The notes under the pieces were generated by a model. The model was not told the DNA's origin, searched no databases, and was given only the letters and a program-made list of their open reading frames with translations. Below, piece by piece: positions 34,625 to 45,968 of a stretch of 64,000 nt of DNA (position 1 is the first letter of the stretch; each line of letters begins with the position of its first letter). Origin of the DNA: Metellina segmentata (lineage: Eukaryota; Arthropoda; Arachnida; Araneae; Tetragnathidae); the NCBI GenBank assembly GCA_947359465.1, contig OX375877.1:68302698-68366697 (forward strand). The letters run 5' to 3'. Position numbers and translations under genes: made by a program.

Positions 34625-34725
34625 TCGACGAGGTATCTCGTCATTAGCAAAACTGACGAGATATCTCGTTATTAGAAACACCTGTTAGGTAATGGACGAA
34701 ACATCTCGTCGAAACCACTTGGAAA
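34625..34725. repeat. Dispersed repeat R3, copy 2
   Basis: Holds cgacgaggtatctcgtcatt, gacgagatatctcgt, ggacgaaacatctcgtcgaa and accacttggaaagttaag. It parallels copy 1 at 24345-24450. The core words are near-perfect palindromes. Confidence 0.65.
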
Positions 34726-35085
34726 GTTAAGCATTCATTCCATTTTAAAAATGGGTTTAATTTCGTTACTGCGCACAAACGGCTACGGACAGCCGTGGAT
34801 TTAGTGGTGGACAGACAATTTCCGAGTTACGAGTTTACCCAAAATGCGTTGCTAAAACTGTCAGTGATTTGGCAAAAATGCAATGGTTGTATGTTTATGT
34901 TTTTATGGTGTTAGGTCAGACAATGGACAAACTGCGATAAACACAGCTATAAATTTAAAAGAAAAAAGGATATAATAGACAACGAAGGATGAAAAAGATA
35001 AGGCATATGAAAAGACGAGGTTAAAATGGGTGGACGGATCACTAGAGGATCTCGGGTCCTTGTTTACTAGAAAAAGTAAACTCCA

Positions 35086-35137
35086 GGGGGGGGGAATAAA
35101 ACTTAAATGAAACAAACATCCCCCCCCCAAAAAAAAA
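35086..35137. repeat. G9 and C9 runs facing each other
   Basis: Nine G at 35086-35094 and nine C at 35120-35128 are separated by 25 bp and could pair as a hairpin. Nine A follow the C run. Confidence 0.8.
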
Positions 35138-35539
35138 TGATTGCACGTCACTATTTTTGTTGAAAGAAAAACAACCAATAATGAATTCCAGCATTGCTCT
35201 TTTGACCTCTTGAAATCGCAGCGAATCCTACGTCTTCAGCACCTGTGTAAGACTTGGTAAGACCACCTTCCTTTCAAACACAACACGATCACGTGCTCTT
35301 GCGCGTGGTTAAGGTCAAAGGTAAGCAAATAAAACTTTAATGCAGGTAGAAGAAACAGAATCAAGACAAAGCGCGTGCTTTTACTTGATTTTAATTGCTC
35401 TTTTCTCAGCGGGAATTCCGGATGTCAATGGAATACATCAAGTTCATTTTTTTTAGGGAAATCATTCATCATAACCAGCTTGAGAGCACGGTAGTCTCCA
35501 AATTAATTCCATGCCTATAATTAATTTGGTTTATTTATT

Positions 35540-35765
35540 ATAAGAGGCATTTTCTGTCAAGCTAAATACAGGTGGCGGTAATATTTCTGCGGTTAGAAGT
35601 GTTTTCTGACGCATTTTAAACATAACGGCAGCTTTCTTGTGTTGTATGCGATTTCAGCATCTCGCGAATAAAATTTCCAAAGAAAAAATACTGAATATTG
35701 AAATAAGGCAGTTGATTAATGAACAATCTAAAAACCAAATGTTGCCAGAACGAGAAAGAACTACA
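35540..35765 (+). repeat. Dispersed repeat R1, copy 2
   Basis: Contains gaggcattttctgt, ggtggcggtaatatttc, a diverged tgttttctgacgcatttt, and gcgatttcagcatctcgcg. It aligns with the copy at 12345-12590. A family A SINE starts right after it. Confidence 0.75.
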
Positions 35766-35774
35766 TTCTAAGGT

Positions 35775-35925
35775 AAACCCGATACAAATCTCTTGATCTG
35801 ACCGTGGTTCTCATGTTATGTGGTGTTGTACTCGGATCTTTCACTTCAGGTGTGATCCAGGTTTGATCCAATTGCCCGTTGTGTAGCTCCAATGCGACGT
35901 TAATTAAAATACATACCGATGCAAA
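35775..35925 (+). repeat. SINE family A, partial copy
   Basis: gatctgaccgtggttctcat, then gtggtgttgtactcggatct and gcccgttgtgtagctccaat followed by gcgacgtta match the 3' two-thirds of family A. The tRNA-like head is missing. Confidence 0.75.
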
Positions 35926-36009
35926 TCATGCGAGAAAAAATGGACATCAGAAGAAAAATTTCAGTAGACCGTCTGGTTTGTTTCTTTGCACTGAAAATCC
36001 CTCATAGAT

Positions 36010-36335
36010 GAGGACTGTGGTAACCCATTTGGCAGAGTCGCAGATTAACAACATGAGATACGATTTCGAAATCGATCCTACCGAAGACAGTCGTGTACGT
36101 GGGCGATGGAATACGTTACATCTGTAGTAGTCTCATATCTCCTCACATTGGCATGTTGTGGAAGTTTGGAGAGGTGAGGTGACAGCTGAAGTGTTGAACT
36201 CGTTATCTGACCATGGTTCTAAAATTAAAAGGTTTTATCCTCGAATCTTCCCTTTAGGATTGTTCTCGGACCGTCGCCAATAACCTGTTATGTTGCTCTA
36301 GTTTGGTGTAAATTCAACTACCTAACCTAATCTTC
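36010..36335 (+). repeat. SINE family A, near full length
   Basis: The head has gtaacccatttggcagag as an A-box-like word and gatttcgaaatcgatcc as a B-box-like word. The body follows with cctcacattggcatg, gaggtgacagctgaagtgtt, tctgaccatggtt and ggaccgtcgccaataacc. The 3' end gttgctctag...aattcaactacctaacc agrees with other copies. It fixes the plus orientation of the family. Confidence 0.8.
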
Positions 36336-36668
36336 TCATAGGCATGTTTTATTGTGTCTAAACAAGGTGATGTCAGTTTTGCAGCTAAAGTCGCTGGATT
36401 TTGCTTGTAACTGCATCATTATCTAGGAAGGATGAACTAAAGGGCTCATCTTGGTTGATCTATGAACGCTAGTCAATGAATGTTTCGCAAATATTTACAA
36501 ATAAATGCATATATTTATTAATATGAGCTGTCAAGAAAGCAATTCTATTACATGGTGGCGAGTAAAGATCAGAATTGCAGAACATGTAGTTGACAAATAA
36601 AACAAAGCACAGTAATCAACATAAACTACAATAAATAAATACAACGCTATTGATTACATAGAACGAAA

Positions 36669-37325
36669 ATGATTTGTGGAAAATGCTCGAAACAAACAAC
36701 CAACAAGGTCTGGGCAGGCATCATGTTGGATGGGCGCCCAGACCTCCGTGTATTCTTCAGAGACCTTGTGATTGCTGTGAGGTACATGGATGAGGTCTTG
36801 GAGCCCAATGTTCCCCTTTTCAGAGGGGCAGTTCGCACTTTCATTTTCATGAACGAAAACGCTTGTACACATAGGTCTCATCTGCTCGACGAAAATCTGG
36901 AAAACTAGTATATTCACCAGATGGATTGGCCAGCCATGTCTCCAGACCTAAACCCTATAGAGCATTTCCAGGACGCTATGGAGGCAATTTAAACCATCCT
37001 TACCCCCCTCCGAACCATCTAGGACCTGAAAACAACATTTCTGGAGGAATAGGACCGACTGCCACAGGGCCTCATAAACTGCTTCATTTCCAGTATGAAT
37101 TCACGTTATGAGAGCTGTATAACTATAAGAAGATACCATACCCCTATTAACCCATTTTTGTGTCGATATCGCAAGCTCTGTTTTAGAACGATTACGAGTA
37201 AGCACCTTAACTGCTGTATCGTTATTATTTTGTAGTATTTCAACCTATGTATATAACAAATTTCATTCAAATATGTCCAGTAGTTCTGGAGATAATCGCC
37301 CTTTCTCTGAATTTTGTACACCAGT
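36669..37325 (+). pseudogene. Tc1-like transposase C-terminal half, inactivated
   Basis: The frame reads KVWAGIMLDGRPDLRVF, AVRYMDEVLEPNVPLFRGAV, then FIFMNENACTHRSHL. After a stop it continues in the same frame with MDWPAMSPDLNPIEHFQDAM and, after further stops, DRLPQGLINCFISSMNSRYE. This is the catalytic second half of a Tc1-family transposase, an RNase H-fold DDE enzyme that acts in the nucleus. In the family the middle acid lies in an M-D-D-N motif; here it reads M-N-E-N. The later Glu in NPIEH is kept. Stops follow ENLEN, EAI, RTI and LEE. Downstream, acaccag followed by TA near 37319-37326 looks like the right terminus. The N-terminal DNA-binding half is missing. Confidence 0.9.
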
Positions 37326-37447
37326 ATATGGCAGTTACTTTAAGAACAAAGCATTTTATTTGTAGAATATGTTGATTGTATTGAAATGAAAAGATATTTT
37401 ATCCGTTTAATAGTGTTAAAGATACTCTAAAAATCCGAAACCAACCC

Positions 37448-37474
37448 TTTTTTTTTTTTTTTTGGGGGGGGGGG
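37448..37474. repeat. T16-G11 homopolymer junction
   Basis: Sixteen T are followed directly by eleven G. The G run could take part in quadruplex structure. Confidence 0.95.
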
Positions 37475-37682
37475 TTCTGATTTGTTGGCTACTCTACAGT
37501 TTACGAACAAAGAGTTTTAAAACTTTTTAAGTTCTGTCACATTGACAGAGGCTATCAACACTGCCTAGTTGAAACTATTATAATGCCGTAGTTATCTGTG
37601 AAATCTACAAGCCGTTTCTGAAAAAAAGGAAATTTGCATTTTCCCTTAACAAAAAATTAGTATTTTCCTACAATTGTTATTC

Positions 37683-37710
37683 CAAAAGGAAAATTAGTAT
37701 TTTCCTTTTG
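37683..37710. repeat. Perfect hairpin, 12-bp arms, 4-base loop
   Basis: caaaaggaaaat (37683-37694), loop tagt, and attttccttttg (37699-37710) pair completely. A related word, ttagtattttcct, lies just upstream near 37657. There is no gene beside it, so terminator use is not supported. Confidence 0.9.
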
Positions 37711-37829
37711 CAGACACGGCTCTTATAGGTTTGAATGAAAATAAATAATTTATGAAATCTTCTGAGCGTTTCGATGTTTTCGAGTAGGGAAGTACTGATT
37801 TTACCCTCAGAGCTCTCATAGTGACTCAA

Positions 37830-37965
37830 TAACCACATACATCTATTGGTTGAACGAATCCTACAAAAGATTGTTCCAAGAAGGTGAATACTGATTGGAA
37901 GTCATAAAGAGAAGAAAACAGGTTTCAAAACTTATATATGCATGTGAATCCTTCAGAGGGTTTAC
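37830..37965. repeat. Dispersed repeat R2, copy 2
   Basis: aaccacatacatctattggt, gaatccta-aaaagatt, caagaagg and ttggaagtcat, then atgcatgtgaatcc, parallel the copy at 34455-34570. Confidence 0.7.
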
Positions 37966-38057
37966 TCACTGGTTGTTTTCATTTTCCGATCTGGAATTTT
38001 CTCGTAAAGAAGCTCATGTGCTTGGTTTTAAAAGAAAAAATCATAAAATTCCTATCA

Positions 38058-38125
38058 AAAGGATCCGGTCCGTCACCAATAGCCCGTTTTGTTGCTAGAG
38101 TGACGATAATTAAGTACCTACAAAT
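38058..38125 (+). repeat. SINE family A, 3' fragment
   Basis: ggatccggtccgtcaccaat, agcccgttttgttgctagag, tgacga-taatt and acctacaa match the 3' end of the family. Confidence 0.7.
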
Positions 38126-38129
38126 CAAA

Positions 38130-41100
38130 GCAATATTTTATGCATTCGTCAGAACTCTTATGCTGATAGGATTCGAATATGTTTGTGGAACAAATTATAC
38201 TATGGTTAATATAGCAAGTATGTATCCTTATTTACGTCAATTAATGGTGGAAAAATTTTCACAGTAGATAAGAAATAACACAGTTTGCTTCCAGTTTAAA
38301 CTAAAACTGTATTTACATATCTGTATGAAAATAAGAAATGTAACTAAATTGTAATATTCAACCACTCCAAGCAATTGTGCAAGTCAGCTACCTTATCAGG
38401 TGCAGTAGATTACAGTTTGTTGACATCTAAACCCTTTAAAACTTTGTATGTACTTTAAAGGTATGAATGAACTAACCTGAAACAGGCAACTGAATTGCTC
38501 TAAAGATGTAGACTTAAGTGGGGTACATAAAAGTCCTTTCTAGCGGGAATAGTTTAAAAGCAAGTTAATAAAGTAAGGGTGTATTATAGTAAGGGATAAA
38601 TATTGAAATACTAATCGGAAAACAATCTTTGAAAGATGGCTAGATAAAATTATGGACTGATATGCATCAGTGTATAATTTATTTGCTTAAAACCTTAAAC
38701 AATTAAAATTTAGTGGTACTAAGTTGATACTGCTCATGTTTAATAATGCTTTGTTTTTTAAAAGGGATTTACCTAAGAGTTGTTGTTTGGAAAGATGTTT
38801 TCGCAAATCAAACAGTAAAATTGAAGAGCACTTTTCTCTAAAATTCATTCCCAAAAAAAATGACTGAATTTTTTTTTTAAAACATGCTTGAGTGCCTTTG
38901 TAAATTGCAACTTGGGAAGAAAAAAAAAGTATAGTTTTTTATCTGACCTTCTATCCAATCATTTTAAGGAAGTAGAAAGTAAGGAAAAGAAATCTTAAAA
39001 TTAGCTATAGAACAAGTTTAATCTTATCAGTTCCAATTCCCCTAATCGCACGTTGCCATTCAGCAAAAGCTTAATATCAGCATTTACTTCATTACTCGCT
39101 CCTTGGCTTGGAGGAAGAAAGTTGTCCGCCGTTTTCCCCACTAACCCTTTCACCTCGGCAACGTAAAAAGAAATAAAAATCTGGTTCACAGGTGTAAGTT
39201 GTAGAACTAGTGAGAATTTTCAAGCGTAGCATCACATCCTTAACTTCTGTGTCAAGAATGTTGTAGGAAAAGTATTCGAGAAAGTTAAACGAGTTTAAGC
39301 GGTTTTCACAAACGGCTTTTCGGTTCCCAGCAATTAGAGATCGTGAGGAATTTTAAAAATGGCGTTAGTGTATGTGATGAAGAAAAGTCAGAAAAACTGT
39401 TCGAAAAGCAATCAGAAAAGAACGGGATAAAATCACACTGAGAAATTGTTTTTTTGGTGTCTATCTGTTATCTCTTAATGTACACAATGAAACATCCGAA
39501 TACATATTCCAGATTCCGTATTTGTCTATTAAAAGTATGGACTCTGAAAACTGGTAATACGATAGATGATTCTAGACTCTGTAAAGAAAGTTTTTCTTAG
39601 ATTGAGATTAATCCTATAACGTACAAGGCAAACATGTGACGATGTGTATCACTTTTTACCTCTATCACGGTTAAAGTTAAATAAAATGTTAAAATATTTT
39701 CACACAAGAATTTGCTCGAAAACAATAAATAAATATTGAATAGACAAAAATTAAAGAAAACGTATTTTGCAAGCGATAATATTTATGATAAAATAGTGGA
39801 AAGGGCATAGGCGATAGACAATAATTAATTCATTAATTAAATTTGTAATTTTTATATTTGGCAATGCCAGTAATATGTTTAATATTTTAGTTCCATTTGG
39901 AACTATATTAATTGAGATGTAGTTTTGAGCTGCGTTTAATTGTTATTATATTCAGTGTTACAGTTTTTGTGAAACTATTACTGATACAGATGTATTTTTT
40001 AGCTGTAAGACTTATTAATTTGCTTAATGGTTCTGAGTTGTGAAAGGATAAAAATAAGCTTTTGAGTAGCTAAGTGATTTCTGGAACCGCTATTTTCCGT
40101 TGCCTCTCGACCGCTTTCAGGTAGTATAGATTATATCAATGAAAACCGCTGTTCGTTCTAAATAAATAGCAAAAATAAGAATGTGTCTCAAAACTTTGAA
40201 TGTAAGGTAAGAAAATAATATTCGTTATTTTCATAATCTGTAATTTGGGTTAATCTTTCAAAACTGAGCGAATCACTGACAATATTTTAGTATCTTATTG
40301 TTTTCAATTTAAAACATATTACCTAATACTTTATGAACTCGACTAAAATCATATCGTGAATTATTGATTGAATTCATCTCATAATAATGAAAAATCAATT
40401 GTTCCAAGACACGATAGTTGTCTGTCAGTTCAAAATATTACTCAAGAGGGTATTTTCAATTGACAGATATTCCACAGAGAAATATTAATCAAATGATTTT
40501 CACCATATTCCTTTGAGTTATAAGCATGAGAATAACATTCGCTTGGATTTATGAGGCGCAAGAAAATTAAAAGATCTATTGAGAAGAGAAACATTAATTT
40601 TGCTTTAAGAAAATAATTGTAACGAATTCTACAGTAGTTATGTGGCCACTTTGTTCCTCAGGTTTACAAATGTATGTGAAACTTTGAACTTCTGTGTTGT
40701 GAGTTTTCCTACTCGCAACACAGCTAAAGGCATGCTTGTTATTTTAATTAAGACACTATACTTGTCATTTCTTCAAACTTTCATAAAATTCTTCAATTTT
40801 AATTCTACAATTCTAATAATAATAATAGGTTAATTTACCTACAGATTTATTAGACATTTAGAAATGTGAATATTTATTTACAGCTATGTTTACAGAATGT
40901 TACCTGTAATGAGGTTTCAGGGGGGGGATACAAAAATTCTTATAAATAGACTTCCAGTGCAAAGAAGCCAATGAAAGACGAGGATTTCAATTTCGGTCAC
41001 CCAATACAGAGTATATACAGGAAGCATGTTCTACCACAAAAACATGAGAGTCATTTAAATTTAGCTTCACAGAAAAATCTTCCCATATTTGAAACTCACT

Positions 41101-41575
41101 AACAAAGAATTTAATTTACAGAAAAGTAGAAAAATATAAGTTAACAAAATAACACTCAAATTTTGAAACCGTTTCTCTACATAGAAAAGAATTAAAACTT
41201 TTTCCAAAAAGTAATTGACACCAAAGCATTCATTTTCAAGTTATTAGAACAGTTTAAGAAAGCAAATGAATGATTTATGTATAGAATGCATAGAGTATGA
41301 ATTTATTAATCACTGTTAAAATACTCATAATAGTTTATATTATAATTCTGAACCATATGAATGATTTGTGTAGTCATATCTCTCAGGGTGCAAAATTCTG
41401 AGATTTTTACACAAGAACTTTTTCAAATATATACACTAAATTTATTCAACATTTGTGGTTCAGTCTGAAGAGGCTGATATGAGAGAGACATTTTTACGTG
41501 AACAAATAAATCATCTACAGAAAAGGAATTTTCAGTCGGTTACTCAAACCTAAAGGAATACACACAAAAATGATC
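38130..41575. other. Unassigned AT-rich interval
   Basis: About 3.4 kb of AT-rich DNA without recognisable gene, RNA or bounded repeat. It has one G8 run at 40920-40927 and a short taataataata run near 40816. Confidence 0.5.
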
Positions 41576-41579
41576 CAGT

Positions 41580-41760
41580 GTGCTAGCAAGATGTGAGTTG
41601 CAGGTTCGATTTCACCCAGGGTGTATTTCTCTCCTCCTGTATCAGTAAAAACTTTCCATGTGTATATATGCCTATCACTTGACGTTGCCTCGATTGTGTT
41701 TGGCTCCATATGTGTGACTAAATATGTCCTTGCGCTATAAAACCCAACCAATCAAGTAAC
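41580..41760 (+). repeat. SINE family B, copy 2
   Basis: The B-box-like word gcaggttcgatttcaccc is followed by gtgtatttctctcctcctgt, gtaaaaactttccatgtgta, cacttgacgtt, gtgtttggct and ccttgcgctataaaaccc. The A-box part is weak. It matches copies at 30695, 44905 and 53885. Confidence 0.75.
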
Positions 41761-41764
41761 ACAA

Positions 41765-42965
41765 AAAGATTTGTGCCATCTACATTAGCTTAAAAGCATC
41801 TCATTGCAAGGTTTCTACAACTGAAATCCAAAGCAGCAATTAAAATGCCATCACCACGTTCTAAATTTAATGAAAAGAACGAAATTAGTTCAATTTCTTT
41901 GTATTAAAAGTAATTTAGAAACTTTCATAAATTAGTACGTTCCCTTTGAACAAGTTGGTTTAAGAGGCCGCTGTATTATTTACTCTTCCATCAACAATGC
42001 TTGATGCTCTACATTGCCTCAAGATACCAAAATAAACCAAACATTTCTATTAACCAAAAATTCTACTTTCCGTAATCTCGTTTGTGCGATGCAGTTTAAT
42101 GCAATTACCGTTTGTAAATAGACTCTGAGCGCACAATATGTTTCATGCCACATTTTCTTCTTTAATCATAAATGAAAAGTTATCCAACATGACCCACATT
42201 TTGAAGTCCCCTTTGTACGGTTTCCATCGTACAGTAAGGCTTCCAGGATTTACTTGAGGTCAGAAGACTGGCAGGGGAGAGAATAAAAAAGAGTTGAGTT
42301 GTTTTTCGTACTCCTCTTTTTGATCTTTAGAAAATATATCTCCGGGGGACTTTTAAAGAGCTCAAAATTGCGTAAGTCTTTTTTATTTTTGATGAAACGG
42401 TGGCTTACTGGTTGAGTGGTTGATAATATCTTCTAAAGTGGAATGCTTCGGGTAGAAATTATGCGGGTTTCCCTTTCCGATTTTCTTAAGTTGTTTGCTT
42501 TCCTCTTCTGTCTTACATTTTTTTTTTTTTTTATGGAATATTGCTTTCAGTTAAGTTTTCCGATTGTATTATCTTAAGAGTTTAATACCAGAGACATGTA
42601 TGAAGACAGAGTTGTTCGTTTTTTGGGTGCATTTTGATTTCGTATCCGTGTCGAGCATATTTTTATGGCTTCATAACAATAATAGATGCAATATAGCTTT
42701 TCAGAATCTATGCAATTACCTTTTTCTACTTAAAGGTGGAATAGTTGAATTATTGGCTCGGCCGAAAAATTTGTTCGGTTATTTAGATTCAACGAAAACA
42801 CTCCATTTGTAAACCGTATTGTGACGGTAAATTGCACTTTTAAGTGGATTCTTTACAATAATGCTGACCGAAAGAGATCATATTGCAAGAAAAATTAACT
42901 ATCATTAATCAATACAAAAGCCTGTCTCTAAACGCAAGGAAGATAATGCTGGGTATTTGATGAGA
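41765..42965. other. Unassigned interval
   Basis: AT-rich. The inverted word gtacggtttccatcgtac lies near 42217, and a poly-T run lies near 42519. No gene recognised. Confidence 0.5.
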
Positions 42966-42967
42966 TA

Positions 42968-43110
42968 TGTAATGGGTAGGTAGTTGAATTAACAACACAG
43001 CGAACTATTGGCAACGGTCCGGGATGAATCTTGAAGGGAAAGATTCGAAGTCAACACCTCGCAATTTTGAACCACGACCAGATGACAAGATTGGATGGGA
43101 GTACTTACAA
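42968..43110 (-). repeat. SINE family A, partial copy
   Basis: gaattaacaacacagcgaac, tattggcaacggtccgggat, caacacctcgcaattttgaa and ccacgaccagatgac match the family body. The tRNA-like head is absent. Confidence 0.75.
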
Positions 43111-43429
43111 GATCCGTCCGAAAAACAAACAATTCTCTCCGACAAATGCTTCTCTCAATCAGAACAATATGATAAAACTTCCCATTCCGGAGAAGACTGA
43201 AAATTGCGGCTGGAATAGTTTAAAAAAATAAAAGGTTCGAGGCGGAATGAATTATAAAGTTGACAGAAAGATAATAAGATAGTAGAACAAAACAGTTAAT
43301 AAGTCTTTTTATTAAGTTATTTGTGACAGTGAAATGCGGCACTTGTTTACTCAATAGCCGGACGAAATTTTTGAAAAACCCAATAAAATAGGCTTTCTCA
43401 TAACGCATTCAGGCTTCTCAGATTCAAAG

Positions 43430-43565
43430 GAAGTAGGGGTAGGTAGTAAATTAACTTCTCACTAGAGCAACACATGGGCTATTGGCGACGGTCCGGGATC
43501 ATTCCGAAGGGAAAGGACAAAACATCGTAATTTTTAACACTGTCAGATTACGATGTAACTAATGT
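43430..43565 (-). repeat. SINE family A, partial copy
   Basis: tagagcaacacatgggctat, ggcgacggtccgggatcatt and cgtaattttt...gtcagatta match the 3' half of family A. This is the second copy within 600 bp and in the same orientation. Confidence 0.75.
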
Positions 43566-43989
43566 AACGATATCTTTCTTTTATAAAAAAAAATGTTGTG
43601 GTCTCTTTTTCAGTTTTATTCGTTTTGTGAATGGGCGATAGCGAGTTACGTGGTAGCGAGTCTTGTGGTTCAACTGGCTAATTAATTTGGAGCACGCGCA
43701 TGCGATAAACAGTTATATATTTTAATTCATTCATTCATAAAATTTGAGAATACGCGCTAGAAAGTTTGCAATGTTTTCAGAAGAACCAGCAAATTTGGTC
43801 GCCGTTTCCATAGCAACAGTCGAATATGAAAATCTTAAAAAGTACTATTTAAACACGGATCAGCTAAAACATTTAAAATTATGATGAGATTTCATCTGAA
43901 TTTGAACAAAATGTTATTTATTTAACAATTTCCTTTTTTATGTGGAAATAAGATGCTTTGTTCTTGACATTTTTAAAAACATTTTGTTT

Positions 43990-44110
43990 TTATTTACGGT
44001 ATATTTCCGTGTATAAGCCGAGAATTTTTGGAACGTTTTCTAAAGCTAAAGTACGGGAGTCGGCTTATATACGAATCCACTAATCTAAAAAAAAAAAGTA
44101 GGTAATTTTT
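43990..44110. repeat. Inverted repeat around tataagccga
   Basis: cggtatatttccgtgtataa followed by gccga is mirrored by agtcggcttatatacg at 44058-44073. The arms are separated by about 30 bp. The style is that of a DNA-transposon subterminal hairpin, but no element limits were found. Confidence 0.4.
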
Positions 44111-44904
44111 CGTTACTCCGGCGCATGCGATAGATATCGCAATGGTAAGGGAAGGGAACCTTCAATTCAAGTCGTACTAGAGGTTCGGAATCAATCCATC
44201 AGCGATCGAAATGGGGATGGATTGTGAAAAAATCCCCTCCCCCTCATTATAGAAAAGTATAATTCGCGAAGCAAACTAAATATGATTGAGTAGCAATCAT
44301 CGGGGGTTGACGAGCGATAGCGAGCATGGGGTTAACGAGCCCCCTGGTTAATAAAAAAAGTATATTCACGGATGTTAGTGAAAAATATATGTTTACGAGT
44401 TAAACCTTTTTAGACATTTGGAATAGTGGAACGCCGCATATTCCTCGCCCAACAAGCTAAAAAGTAGCCCAAGAAGCACAATTAAGCCCTCTTTGGCAAC
44501 TCGTAGTAGAAGTCACTTTTTTGTCATTATTTGAATTCTTTTTTGATTCAGCAAAGAGAATCTCCAGTTATTGAGGAGTGGTTGTAAAGAGGCTCATTTC
44601 ACTCGAATAATAAAAAAAAAACCTTCGTCAAATTGAACTTAAAGTCTCGTGAATTACTGGCTGTACTACTCTTAAATTTTGAATATGTTCCAGTTGAAAT
44701 TTTATTAAAATTTGCCTAGTTGAAAACTGTTGTTTGTGGGTTCTATCTATCACTTTGTTGGGAAATATTGACAAATTAGTACTCTCCGACTGATATATTA
44801 TAAAATAGCAGCCAATAAATCCTATCTCTTCACTCCTATATTAACTCGGATTATATATATTAGATTGAGACTTCGATAAAAGGGCAGGATGCCACTAATA
44901 AGTA
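44111..44904. other. Unassigned interval
   Basis: A patch at 44290-44350 has ggggttgacgagc and gttaacgagccccc with gcgatagcgagc between. It may be a decayed element end. The rest is AT-rich and unassigned. Confidence 0.4.
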
Positions 44905-45085
44905 TCTCCAATTACGAGTTGGCTGTGTTTGTTTAAGGGGCGCAAGTATAAAATATGGCCAAGCTGCATCAAGCAACGATAAGTAAATAGACATACACAC
45001 ACACAAGGAAAGTTTTACTTTCACAGAGGAGATAAATACAACCAAGGAGTAATCAAACCCTACGAATAAAAGAGAACCACTAAAG
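44905..45085 (-). repeat. SINE family B, copy 3
   Basis: The reverse complement reads gggtttgattactccttgg, gtatttatctcctctgtgaa, gtaaaactttccttgtgtgt, cagcttggccatattttata and cttgcgccccttaaac. This follows copies 1 and 2 along nearly the whole length. Confidence 0.75.
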
Positions 45086-45374
45086 TAGTCCATCTAAAGT
45101 TACGATAGAAGTCCATTACACTTCTTTCAGCAGAACTTGTTATAGTCTTCTTTTGGGTTGAGACAGATTAGCTTTAGAAATAAGTAGTTCGTTTCTTCAA
45201 ATACACCCCTTTTCGAATCACTTCTAAAGTTCGTTTCTATTCGAGATCGAACTATGCATTAGTGTTGCTTAAATTAAATTTTGAATTTAAAATTTGTACA
45301 TTGAGAGAGAATCCGTAGATTCTTTCTAAGAAAAACACTTTTTAAACACTTGTTCTCTTTACCGATTCGAATGA

Positions 45375-45713
45375 ATGAGCAAAGGCGTCATTCCTGAATT
45401 TTCTCTTTACAATGACACAAACAAGAATTGTTCACTTCGATGCAATGGAAAACGAAATTCCAAGAGGTCAAATTACGATCTTTATTGGCTTGTACACCTC
45501 AGCGTGACGGTTTATGAGAAGGAAAACAATAAAGATCTCCCAGTCGCCGTCGATGAAATCCATTTTATAAAATATTGCGGTATGGTGGATGAAATGATAA
45601 TAGGAATTTCTATCTGCCTTATTCGCCGTCTCCTATTGCAATCTGCCTTTGATTCACTCTGCGGTTTCTTATGGAAATATTCGCTCTTTCCCTTTGGGAG
45701 GAGGCCTTATTAA
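45375..45713 (+). other. Unrecognised 112-codon open frame
   Basis: The frame has balanced composition and a possible hydrophobic stretch near its end (MIIGISICLIRRLLL). I recognise no domain, and no promoter or splice context stands out. It is probably a chance frame, but it is among the longer ones outside repeats. Confidence 0.15.
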
Positions 45714-45968
45714 GCTTTACGATTCCTCAAGGAGTGGCTACATTTTATGAGTTCATTGTTCAAAGCGAAAGTTTTTTACTAATGAATCCAGACTACAGGT
45801 ATGAGAATACACTGGTACACACACACAAAAGGCTTCAGTGCTTATAAACCCTTTGGGGCTACGATGAATCACAGGTCGCTGACCATAGGTTTGAGAATGT
45901 TGAGAATGTGCATATTTGACAGATCTTTGACCTGAAAAGTCTTCAAGAAATATTTTGTTACCCTACAT

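Noticed and set aside
44860..45093. 77-codon minus-strand frame with hydrophobic segments
   Set aside because: It coincides with a SINE family B copy.
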